Origin: CAYFYS01 sp965202905
Lineage (GTDB): Bacteria; Pseudomonadota; Alphaproteobacteria; MPNO01
Direction: 5' to 3'
NCBI GenBank assembly: GCA_965202905.1
Contig: OZ241868.1
Coordinates: forward strand, 3,782,001-3,846,000
Length of the DNA: 64,000 nucleotides
The position numbers and the translations under genes were made by a program. The notes below the pieces were generated by a model. The model was given only the letters and a program-made list of their open reading frames with translations, did not search any database and was not told the origin of the DNA. Shown piece after piece: positions 52,526 through 60,216 of this stretch; positions within the stretch are counted from its first letter, which is position 1, and every line of letters starts with the position of its first letter.

Positions 52526-52960
52526 ATGGCTCAGACGAATTGGGCGAAGGAACACGTCGAACGCTACCGCCGAACGGCGGGGGCGGACGGTCATATCTGG
52601 AAGGGTCACGACGGCGCGGGGACCTTCCCGTGCCTGCTGTTGACCACCACGGGGCGCAAATCGGGCGAGCCGCGCACGACACCGCTGATCTATGGCCGGG
52701 ACGGCGAGGATTATGTCGTCATCGCCTCCCGGGGCGGTCATGCGGATCACCCGGGCTGGTACCTGAATCTCGACGCCGCTCCCGAAGTCGAGCTGCAGGT
52801 CCTGTCGGAGGTCATCGCCGCATCGGCCCGGACGGCGGCCGGCGACGACCGCAGCCGCTTGTGGCGAATGATGTCGGGGATCTATCCGCCTTATGACGAC
52901 TATCGAGACAAAGCGGCAGCGTCCCGGCAAATTCCGGTGGTGGTGCTGTCCCGTCGGTAA
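52526..52960 (+). CDS. Deazaflavin-dependent oxidoreductase (DDN/nitroreductase family)
   Basis: A 144-residue split-barrel protein. LLLTTTGRKSGEPRTTPLIY is the hallmark of the F420-dependent Ddn-type family, and VVIASRGGHADHPGWYLNL is the second conserved block. Such enzymes reduce substrates with F420H2, though some bind other flavins or heme. F420 use by this organism is not shown in the window. GGGGCGGAG precedes the ATG. Confidence 0.85.
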   Translation: MAQTNWAKEHVERYRRTAGADGHIWKGHDGAGTFPCLLLTTTGRKSGEPRTTPLIYGRDGEDYVVIASRGGHADHPGWYLNLDAAPEVELQVLSEVIAASARTAAGDDRSRLWRMMSGIYPPYDDYRDKAAASRQIPVVVLSRR

Positions 52961-52986
52961 ATTGAGCCTCCGGTGAATTGAGCCTC
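52955..52986. repeat. 16-bp tandem duplication, one mismatch
   Basis: CGGTAAATTGAGCCTC is followed at once by CGGTGAATTGAGCCTC. It covers the stop codon of the deazaflavin-type gene. Confidence 0.8.
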
Positions 52987-53006
52987 GCGGGGCGGATTTC
53001 CGCCCC

Positions 53007-54509
53007 TCACTCCGCGGCCTGCGCCTTCGGGCCGCCCATCGACGCGGCGAGGTCGTAGCGTTCCAGGATCTCGTCGACCATGCCGGTGGCCGCGCGCCAG
53101 TCATAGGTGCGGTAGGCGTGGCCGCGGGTGACGAACTGGGCGCCGGCGTAGAACATCTCGTACTGGGTGTGGCGCGAGGCGAACTCCGAACCCACGGCGT
53201 CCCAGGCGAGCTTCATGAACTTCACCCGGCCCTCGGGATCCGTCGCCGGGGATTTCTGGGTCCGCTGGATGAGGTCGGCGAGTTCGGGATTGGCGAAGTC
53301 CCTGGCCGAGGAAGGCAGCATGATCAGCCCGCCGCCGGAAAGTTCGCGGATCGCATTGATGAATTTCGGGTAGAGGTCCTGGGTCAGCACCTGGGAGCAG
53401 TACATCAGGTTGTGATCGGGAACGTAGTAGCCCTGGTATTCCCCGCCGCCGGCCTCCATGCCGTAGACCAGACCTTTGACCATGGCGGCCTGGGAGGCGA
53501 GGGCGCCGAGCTGCTCGCGCACGGCGGGGAAGCTCAGGACGCCGTTGGTCTCGGCCACCTTGTGGGCGACGCCGACCAGGAACCGCATCTTGACCATCAG
53601 CCGGATCTGCGCCTGGTAGTTCTGCATCGTGTGGGCGTAGGTATCGGAGAACTGGGCCCGGCACATGTCGGTGTCCCGGTAGATGAACACCCGCTCCCAG
53701 GGGACGGCGACATCGTCGAAATAGATCAGCGCGTCGTTCTCATCGAAACGGGTCGACAACGGGTAGTCGTACTCGGTGGTCGCTGCGCTCTCGTAGGACC
53801 GCCGCGACATCACCTTGACGCCTTTTTGGCCCATCGGCACGGCAAACGAGATCGCGTATTTCTCCTCGCCCGGCTTGAGCGGCTGGATGTTGGCGACCAG
53901 CACCTCGTTGGCCATGACCGAGCCGGTGCCGAGCATCTTGGCGCCGCGCACGGTGATCCCGCTCGCGTCCTCGTCGACCACGCCGCAGGCGAGGAACTCG
54001 TCGGCCTGCGCGCCGGTGTCCTTCGACCGGTCGGCCTGCGGGTTGATGATCACATAGGTCATGTAGATGTCGTTGTCGCGCGCCCAGGCGTAGTAATCCA
54101 GGAGCGCCTTGGCGCGGTCTTCGCCGTGCCGGCGGAACAGATGCACCCCCATGACCTGGCCCGCCATCGAGGACGCGATGTGGTCCGGCGAGCGGCCGAG
54201 CCAGCCGCCGCTGAGCGACGACCACGCGGCGATCGCCCTGCGGCGCTCGACCAGCTCGTCATAGGTCTTCGGCAGTTGCCAGCACCGGTTGACCCGTCGC
54301 CCGCTGGTGGGCGATTCGAACGTCATCAGCTCCAGGTTCCCGGGCGCCGCCTGGAAGTCGTAGAGACCGCAGGCCGTAGCGACCGCGTTGCGGTAGGCCG
54401 GATGGACGGTCACGTCGCCGACGCACTCGCCGTCGAGGAAAACTTCCCGCCCGTCCCTGAGGCTTTGCAGGTGTTCGGCCCCGGTCTTGGGCGCCCCGGT
54501 CTTGGGCAT
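53007..54509 (-). CDS. HpaB-family flavin-dependent hydroxylase 2
   Basis: A 500-residue paralogue of the gene at 44550. LQSLRDGREVFLDGECVGDV, GRSPDHIASSMAGQVM and VPWERVFIYRDTD are the family blocks. It should hydroxylate a phenolic or pyrrolic ring with FADH2 from a missing reductase. The N-terminus begins MPKTGAPKTGAEHL, in which PKTGA is doubled by a 15-bp in-frame tandem duplication (54478-54507). Divergent from the transglutaminase-like gene. Confidence 0.88.
   Translation of the reverse strand: MPKTGAPKTGAEHLQSLRDGREVFLDGECVGDVTVHPAYRNAVATACGLYDFQAAPGNLELMTFESPTSGRRVNRCWQLPKTYDELVERRRAIAAWSSLSGGWLGRSPDHIASSMAGQVMGVHLFRRHGEDRAKALLDYYAWARDNDIYMTYVIINPQADRSKDTGAQADEFLACGVVDEDASGITVRGAKMLGTGSVMANEVLVANIQPLKPGEEKYAISFAVPMGQKGVKVMSRRSYESAATTEYDYPLSTRFDENDALIYFDDVAVPWERVFIYRDTDMCRAQFSDTYAHTMQNYQAQIRLMVKMRFLVGVAHKVAETNGVLSFPAVREQLGALASQAAMVKGLVYGMEAGGGEYQGYYVPDHNLMYCSQVLTQDLYPKFINAIRELSGGGLIMLPSSARDFANPELADLIQRTQKSPATDPEGRVKFMKLAWDAVGSEFASRHTQYEMFYAGAQFVTRGHAYRTYDWRAATGMVDEILERYDLAASMGGPKAQAAE
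54478..54507. repeat. 15-bp in-frame tandem duplication
   Basis: GCCCCGGTCTTGGGC is present twice head to tail inside the second codons of the HpaB-type gene, adding one PKTGA unit without shifting the frame. Confidence 0.88.
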
Positions 54510-54706
54510 CGTCAGGCTCCCGGTCGCGGATGAATTGTCGGATGTGCGCCATGTCGCCCGGCCCTGGCCCGGCGCTGGCTCGATTCCGGCCGCACTCTTT
54601 CATCCGCGGCTGCCTGCGTCAAGGAAGCCCGCCGCCGGGCCGCCGGGCGATATTGCCCGGCCAGCCACGCCTGCCTATGGTGGCGACGGTCACGAAAGGA
54701 TCTGCG

Positions 54707-55426
54707 ATGGAACACCGCGCCACGGGCTTTCCCGAGCCCGGCCCGCTCTACCTCGAACCGACGGAATATTTCGATTTCGACGACCCGGCGGTCGCCGCCT
54801 TCGCGCGGACCGCTGCGGACGGTGCCGGGACTCCGGGCGCCCGGGCGGTCAAGCTGTTCTACGCGATCCGCGACGACATCCGCTACGACCCCTACACCAT
54901 GTCCGGCGAGCCGGCGGACTACAAGGCGAGTCATGTGCTGGCCGCCGGCGCCGCGTTCTGCGTGCCCAAGGCGAATCTGATGGTCGCCGGCCTGCGCGCG
55001 CTCGGCATCCCCGCCGGTCTCGGGCTGTCGAACGTCACCAACCATCTGTGCACCGAGCGTCTGCTGCGGCTGATGGGCGGCGAGACGCTGTTCATCAATC
55101 ACGCCTACGCCGTCCTCCATCTCGGCGGCCGCTGGATCAAGGCCGCACCCACCTTCAACCTCGGGCTCTGCCGGAAGTTCGACGTGCTGCCGACCGAGTT
55201 CGACGGCGTTTCCGACGCGCTGTTCCAGGAATTCGACCGGCTGGGGCGCAGGCACATGGAATACGTCGTCGATCACGGCGTGTGGTCGGACTTCGACCCC
55301 GGCCGCGTGATCGGCGATTTCCGGTCGCTCTACCCGGACACGATCTTCGAGGATCTCGCGCGCGAGCGCGCTCGCAACGCCGCCAGGGCCGTCGCCCGGT
55401 TCGAGGACGAGCGGCCGGTCGCGTGA
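54707..55426 (+). CDS. Transglutaminase-like cysteine peptidase-fold protein
   Basis: A 239-residue protein. GAAFCVPKANLMVAGLRALG carries the candidate catalytic Cys, and NHAYAVLHLGGRWIKAAPTF carries His followed by the usual Asp/Asn position. It looks like the transglutaminase-like superfamily found in small hydrolases. AAAGGA precedes the ATG at 54707. Its TGA overlaps the start of the hydratase gene as GTGA. The function in this pair is unknown; amide hydrolysis is plausible. Confidence 0.72.
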   Translation: MEHRATGFPEPGPLYLEPTEYFDFDDPAVAAFARTAADGAGTPGARAVKLFYAIRDDIRYDPYTMSGEPADYKASHVLAAGAAFCVPKANLMVAGLRALGIPAGLGLSNVTNHLCTERLLRLMGGETLFINHAYAVLHLGGRWIKAAPTFNLGLCRKFDVLPTEFDGVSDALFQEFDRLGRRHMEYVVDHGVWSDFDPGRVIGDFRSLYPDTIFEDLARERARNAARAVARFEDERPVA

Positions 55427-56226
55427 GCCTGGAGCGGGCCGCGCTCGAGCGTGCGGCCGCCGCGCTCGCCGCGGCCCGGCTGGAGCATCGCGCGGTCGTC
55501 CCCCTGGCCATCGACTGCCGGCCGGCGGACGAAGACGACGGTTACCGAATCCAGGACGCGCTCAAGGAGGCGCTGGCGCGCGCCGACGGCGCGCCGCCCG
55601 CCGGAGTCAAGATCGGCGCCACCACGCCCGTCATGCGAGAGATGCTTGGCGTTTCGGGGCCGGCGCGCGGGTGGATCCGCGGCAGCGTCGTTCACGGCGA
55701 TGGGGCCGAGCTGCCGGCGCGGCGCTTCCAGGCGCCCGGCATCGAATGCGAGATCGCGCTCCGGGTCGGCACGGACATCGATCCGGGCGCCCGGCCCCGC
55801 ACGCGGGTCGAGGCCGCGGCGGCGATCGTCGAGGCGATGCCGGCGATCGAGATCGTCGATAACCGCTACGGCGACTGGTCCGCGCTCGGCGTGCCGACCC
55901 TGATCGCCGATGACTTCTTCCAGGCCGCCTGCGTGCTGGGCGCGCCGGCCCCCGGAGTCGATCCGATGAGCCTGGACCGCGTCCGCGGCCGGACGATCCT
56001 CGATGGACGGACGATCGGCGAGGGCTGCGGGGCCGATGTGCTCGGCCATCCGCTCGATGCGGTCATCTGGCTCGGCGAGGCGCTGGCGCGCTCGGGCGGG
56101 GCGCTCGCGGCCGGCCAGGTCGTCATGACCGGCTCGATGGTCCGTCCGGAGTTCCTGAGCCGTTTCCCGGTCGAGGCCCGGATCGAGATCGACGGGCTGG
56201 GGGCGGTCGCCGCGCGGCTCGCCTGA
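55423..56226 (+). CDS. 2-oxopent-4-enoate hydratase-like (MhpD/FAH fold)
   Basis: A 267-residue protein of the fumarylacetoacetate-hydrolase fold, hydratase/decarboxylase branch (MhpD/TodG type). VKIGATTPVMREMLGV, FQAPGIECEIALRVG, PAIEIVDNRYGDWS and GQVVMTGSMVRPEF are typical; the metal is bound by Glu residues in the second and third. It hydrates 2-oxo-4-enoates formed after extradiol ring cleavage, which suits the dioxygenases in the window. The GTG at 55423 overlaps the previous stop. Confidence 0.83.
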   Translation: MSLERAALERAAAALAAARLEHRAVVPLAIDCRPADEDDGYRIQDALKEALARADGAPPAGVKIGATTPVMREMLGVSGPARGWIRGSVVHGDGAELPARRFQAPGIECEIALRVGTDIDPGARPRTRVEAAAAIVEAMPAIEIVDNRYGDWSALGVPTLIADDFFQAACVLGAPAPGVDPMSLDRVRGRTILDGRTIGEGCGADVLGHPLDAVIWLGEALARSGGALAAGQVVMTGSMVRPEFLSRFPVEARIEIDGLGAVAARLA

Positions 56227-56233
56227 GGCGGAC

Positions 56234-56869
56234 TCAGCTCCCCGAAGTCTTGCCCGACACCGCCGCCATGCCGCCGACGATCTTCTGGCCGACGGCCGGC
56301 ACGCCGCCTTCCTCGCCCCAGCGCGGCGCGTTCTCGATATGGATGCCGAACTGATCGAGCATCCGCATACAGCTCTGATCGACGATGTCTTGCAGCGTCG
56401 CCGGGCGGTTGTAGAAGGCCGGAACCGGCGGGAAGATCACCGTGCCGAGATTGCCGAGCCGGACCAGATTCTCCAGGTGACCGACATGGAGCGGGGTCTC
56501 GCGGATGGCGATCAGCAGCGTGCGGCGCTCCTTCAGGACCACATCGGCCGCACGGCTGATCAGATCGCCGGTATTGCCCATGGCGATGTTGGACATCGTC
56601 TTGATCGAGCACGGCGCGATGACCATCCCCTTGGAACGGAAGGAGCCGGACGAGATCGATGCGCCGATATTGCCGACCTCGTGCACTTCGTCGGCGAGCC
56701 CGTGGATGTAATCGATCTCGGCGTCGTGCTCCATCTTGAGGGTGAGCCTGGCCGAGCGGCTCATCACCAGATGGACCTCGGTATCGGTCGACTGGCGCAG
56801 AAGCTCCATGATGCGCACACCGTAGATCGTGCCGGTGGCCCCGGTGACGCCGACGATCAAACGCTCCAT
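56234..56869 (-). CDS. ubiX: UbiX-like flavin prenyltransferase
   Basis: A 211-residue flavoprotein of the UbiX/PAD1 family. VGVTGATGTIYGVRIMELL is the FMN loop, GSFRSKGMVIAPCSIKTM the prenyl-donor site, and IRETPLHVGHLENLVRLG a conserved helix. It makes prenylated FMN for UbiD enzymes such as the one at 32679. AGGGTACGG precedes the ATG at 56869; eight upstream codons are not needed. Convergent with the hydratase gene. Confidence 0.9.
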   Translation of the reverse strand: MERLIVGVTGATGTIYGVRIMELLRQSTDTEVHLVMSRSARLTLKMEHDAEIDYIHGLADEVHEVGNIGASISSGSFRSKGMVIAPCSIKTMSNIAMGNTGDLISRAADVVLKERRTLLIAIRETPLHVGHLENLVRLGNLGTVIFPPVPAFYNRPATLQDIVDQSCMRMLDQFGIHIENAPRWGEEGGVPAVGQKIVGGMAAVSGKTSGS

Positions 56870-57005
56870 TACCGTACCCTCCAACCCAGCCAATCATGGT
56901 ATCTATATCCGATGAGGTCTCGGGCGGGAAGGAGGCCGCATCTGGCCGGGCGAGCTTCAACGCCGGGTTACGACCCATAGGGCGCCGTTGGCGACGGAAT
57001 GAGCA

Positions 57006-58043
57006 ATGAGACGAGGCGCAGGCATCGGATCGGTTTTGCGGACGGCGGCGCTGGCGGGCCTGATGGCCGCCGTCGCGCCGGGCGGGGCAAGCCTGGCGGC
57101 GGACGAGGCGCCGCCCGAGCCGCCTAAGCCGATCGAGCGGATCGAGTCCGTCAAGCGAAAGCAGCCTCCGGCCCGCGCGGCGCGTGGGCCCGTGTCGCCG
57201 GCCGGTCCGGTCATGGTCGGCGAGCTGACCCGCCATATCGCGCGCCACGAGGATACGCTGGTCGAGCTCGCCAGACTGTATAATGTCGGCTACACCGAGC
57301 TGCGCGCCGCCAACCCCGATGTCGATCCCTGGCTGCCGGGCGAAGGCGCCGAAATTCTGATCCCTACCGCCCATTTGCTGCCCCAGGGCGTTCGCAAGGG
57401 CCTGGTGGTCAATCTGGCCGACCAGCGGCTCTATTATTTCCCGCCCGACGGCGGGCGGATCGTCACCGCGCCGATCGGCATCGGCAGCGACGGCTGGCGG
57501 ACGCCGACCGGAAGGACCCGGGTGATTGAGAAGCGCAAGCGGCCGACCTGGTACGTGCCGGAGTCGATCCGCGCCGAGGACCCTGAACTGCCGGCGGTCG
57601 TCCCGCCGGGCCCGGACAACCCGCTGGGCGATTTCGCGCTCTACCTGGGCTGGCGGTCCTATGTGATCCACGGCACCAACAAGCCCTTCGGCGTCGGCCG
57701 CCGGGTCTCGCACGGCTGCGTACGGCTCTATCCCGAGGATATCGCCCGGCTGTTCAAGAAGGTGAAAATCGGCACGCCGGTCACCGTGCTGGACGACCCG
57801 GTCAAACTCGCCTGGGTTGGCGACCGGCTGATGCTCGAAGTCCATCCGAGCCAGAATCAGGCCGACGAGATCGAGGCCGGCGATCCGATGACGCCGGAGA
57901 CCCCGGCGGAATACCGCTACCGGATCATGGAGAAGGCCGGCCGGTTCGCCGCCCGGCTCGACTGGCGGCGCATCAACGCCGCCATCCGCGAGCGCAGCGG
58001 CCTGCCGGTCAGCATATTGAAGCGCAGGGACGCGGCCGGCTGA
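57006..58043 (+). CDS. L,D-transpeptidase with LysM-like region
   Basis: A 345-residue exported protein. The signal peptide is MRRGAGIGSVLRTAALAGLM ending near SLAADE. A LysM-like segment (EDTLVELARLYNVGYTELRA) follows at about residues 80-120. The YkuD domain has HGTNKPFG and RRVSHGCVRLYPED, with the catalytic Cys and His. It cross-links or anchors peptidoglycan in the periplasm. Length fits the ErfK/YbiS group. Confidence 0.9.
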   Translation: MRRGAGIGSVLRTAALAGLMAAVAPGGASLAADEAPPEPPKPIERIESVKRKQPPARAARGPVSPAGPVMVGELTRHIARHEDTLVELARLYNVGYTELRAANPDVDPWLPGEGAEILIPTAHLLPQGVRKGLVVNLADQRLYYFPPDGGRIVTAPIGIGSDGWRTPTGRTRVIEKRKRPTWYVPESIRAEDPELPAVVPPGPDNPLGDFALYLGWRSYVIHGTNKPFGVGRRVSHGCVRLYPEDIARLFKKVKIGTPVTVLDDPVKLAWVGDRLMLEVHPSQNQADEIEAGDPMTPETPAEYRYRIMEKAGRFAARLDWRRINAAIRERSGLPVSILKRRDAAG

Positions 58044-58106
58044 GCCGGAATCGGGTCAGCGCCGCGTCGCGCTGCAGACAGCCCCGCCACAGACGGACGG
58101 CGTGAG

Positions 58107-58415
58107 CTACTTCCGCAATTGCTTGCGGAACATCCGGTCGGCCCTGTCGCCGGCGGCCTTGGCTTCGTTCGCCGCGCGCTCAGCCGCGGCGGCGGCGCGC
58201 TCGGCCGCGCGCGCGGCGTTCTCGGCGCGCGACGCTGCACTATCGGCGGAGGCGGCGGCCTTGTCGGCGGCCGATTTCGCGGCCATGGCCGTGGCCTTCG
58301 CGTCCTCGATCGCCGCGGCTTCTTTCATCGAAGAATCTTCCATCGGCGCGGTCTGACAGCCCGCAACGAACATGACCGGCAATGCTGCAAGGGCGATCCT
58401 GATAAGAACTTTCAT
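58107..58415 (-). CDS. Ala-rich lipoprotein (Lpp-like)
   Basis: A 102-residue lipoprotein. MKVLIRIALAALPVMFVAGC is a lipid signal with the modified Cys at residue 20. The rest is almost all Ala, Lys, Glu and Asp and will form one long helix or coiled coil (KATAMAAKSAADKAAASADS). It resembles alanine-rich Lpp-type envelope lipoproteins. GGAGAAGG precedes the ATG. A 12-bp near-duplication (AGTTGGCTGG) lies at 58434-58457 upstream. Confidence 0.82.
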   Translation of the reverse strand: MKVLIRIALAALPVMFVAGCQTAPMEDSSMKEAAAIEDAKATAMAAKSAADKAAASADSAASRAENAARAAERAAAAAERAANEAKAAGDRADRMFRKQLRK

Positions 58416-59467
58416 ACCCTGCCTTCTCCTTTTAGTTGGCTGGTTAGTTGGCTGGAAACCGCTGGCTCGCGCCGCGCACCCGAATGGGCCCCATTTCCGT
58501 GTGACGGCGCAAGAATACAATATCTGCTCCATCAACGCCAGCATAAGTGATTCTCATTGAACCCTTGGGAGAAGGTTGCCGCCGGGGCGGCCGTAATCCC
58601 CTGTTCCAGCCGAGGCTCGCGCCAGGGTTCCGGTGTCGAGAGCATTGTGAGTTGTCCGGTACAGGCGCCCTGCCGTTTGTCCGCTTCCGTTGTTGTCGCC
58701 GCCGGTCGAACCGGAGGGAGCGGCAGGCGACCGCAGGTTCGACCGGCAGCGTTTGGCCGGCGTCGAAGCGGTTCACGCCGCCTTTCCGGTATCGGCCTCC
58801 TGCTCGATTGGCCGCCCGTCGGCCCGATAGCGGCCGATGCGCCCGGGGCCGTGGAAGAGGGACCGTGGAAGATGGCCGGCGTTCGGTCGGGATATTCGTG
58901 GACCCGGATGCTTGCCTTGACGAAATGGCGGCGGCTTGCGGCGATCTGCGACGCGCGGACCTTGTAGCGCACCGAATTGTCGTTGCCGAATTGTCGTTGC
59001 CGAATTGTTGTTGCCGAGGACACGATCTTCCTGCACGCACAGGATGTCGCGCCCCTTGCCAGCGAAGGCTGCGAAGGCCGATCCCGCGTCCTCCGGCTCG
59101 CGCACGACAGGCCGGAACCCGGTCGCCCGCAAGCGTCCGAGGCGGCGGTCATAAAGCCCCCCGGCGCCTTCCGCCGCCGCCGCCTGGCTCCCCCGTGTCG
59201 GCTCCCGGGCTTGCCGCTCGAATGAAGCTCCTCGAGCTTCATCGCTCGTAGTCCCCTTGCAATATCTCTGCCCGCTTCATGGCGCCTTCTCTGCGAGGCG
59301 ACGGCAAACCGGACGGATCGCCCGGACAGATCGCATGGCGCCGGCACCGGACATAATGCTTGTTAGCGACAAATAGGGGCTTGACATGGCGCGGTGGCCC
59401 GTGCGGTGTAGATACACCGGTTCGTCGCGATCCGCGCGGCGGCCCGGGAGTCAAACAAGCTGGGAGG
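58416..59467. other. Long gap with a 14-bp triple repeat
   Basis: CGAATTGTCGTTGC is repeated three times at 58973-59014, the third copy with one change. Several frames are open through this GC-rich stretch but none shows a recognisable protein or a ribosome site. The next identifiable item is the structured segment from 59468. Confidence 0.5.
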
Positions 59468-59700
59468 GTGCGACGCACATGGAACCGCCTGGCGAGTTGC
59501 GCGGGCCCCGCAGCCCAGCGGGGCCACGGCCCGACTGAAGGCTTACCGAGCCGGAAGGGCCGTCCAGCTACAGAGATCGTCCGCCCACGGGCGGACGGTG
59601 CGTGGGCCCGCACCGTACCCGTGATGAACAGTCCGTCGAGCACGTCGGACGACGGTCCAAGGGACCAATTGAAAGTGATCGACGATCGGTCGATCCCGTA
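59468..59700 (+). ncRNA. Structured segment, possible group II intron fragment
   Basis: The segment starts GTGCGACGCAC and then carries TGGCGAGTTGCGCGGG, GACTGAAGGCTTACCG, GGGCCGTCCAGCTACAGAGA and GTGATGAACAG, an order of blocks I associate with domain I of bacterial group II introns. It is full of hairpins: GGCCCCGC/GCGGGGCC, GTCCGCC/GGCGGAC, CCGTCG/CGACGG and GATCGAC/GTCGATC. No domain V and no intron-encoded reverse transcriptase follow, so at most it is a 5' fragment. A strong terminator hairpin comes next. An unrelated small RNA is the alternative. Confidence 0.4.
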
Positions 59701-59728
59701 CCCCGCCGGCGCAAAGCCGGCGGGGTTT
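59701..59728 (+). terminator. Rho-independent terminator
   Basis: CCCCGCCGGC, loop GCAAA, GCCGGCGGGG, followed by TTT. The ten-pair GC stem is strong though the T-run is short. It ends the structured segment. Confidence 0.7.
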
Positions 59729-59767
59729 CGCGTTGTTGCAACCCGCCGTTCCTCGCCCGGCCCGACG

Positions 59768-59797
59768 CATCTCGTGTCCGGTCATCTCATGTCCGGT
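59768..59797. repeat. 15-bp tandem duplication, one mismatch
   Basis: CATCTCGTGTCCGGT is followed by CATCTCATGTCCGGT, 20 bp before the 3' end of the DOPA-dioxygenase-like gene. Confidence 0.85.
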
Positions 59798-59815
59798 CAA
59801 GGAACGGGCGACGGC

Positions 59816-60196
59816 TCAGGCCTGACGGTTGCCCGCGGCCAGGAAATCGAGCCTGAGGTCGAAGCGGCCGCCGAGCCACAGCGGGTAGTGGGCGTGGTCG
59901 TCATGGGCGTCCTCGGCCTCGGGATGGACCAGAATCACCAGCCCGTTACGGTGGTACATCAGCCAGGGAACGATCTCGGCGAACAGGTCCTTGTCGAAGG
60001 CGACCTGGAACATCCATTCGGGATGCGGGCCGACCGGACGGTCGCGAAACCGGCCCATGACGACGGCGAACTCCCACTTGCGCCAGATCTCCTGGCGTAG
60101 CCGGGCTGCGGTCTCGCGGGTTTCGGCATCGTAGTAGATGTGGGCGTGATAGCCGGTGATCTTCTCGGAGTCGCCGTTGACGTAATCGACGTTCAT
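59816..60196 (-). CDS. DOPA 4,5-dioxygenase-family protein
   Basis: A 126-residue protein of the small DOPA 4,5-dioxygenase family. TGYHAHIYYDAETRETA carries the first His pair, VGPHPEWMFQVAFDKDLF the second, and RNGLVILVHPEAEDAHDDHA the third. Members open the ring of DOPA-type catechols in fungi and of related compounds in bacteria. It is 20 bp downstream of the CoA ligase on the same strand, so both may act on an aromatic acid. Confidence 0.85.
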   Translation of the reverse strand: MNVDYVNGDSEKITGYHAHIYYDAETRETAARLRQEIWRKWEFAVVMGRFRDRPVGPHPEWMFQVAFDKDLFAEIVPWLMYHRNGLVILVHPEAEDAHDDHAHYPLWLGGRFDLRLDFLAAGNRQA

Positions 60197-60216
60197 TCAG
60201 TCCGTCCTCGCAAAGT

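Noticed and set aside
59381..59414. TTGACA/TAGATA promoter before the structured RNA segment
   Set aside because: The spacing is 22 bases, too long for a normal promoter, and no better -10 is present.
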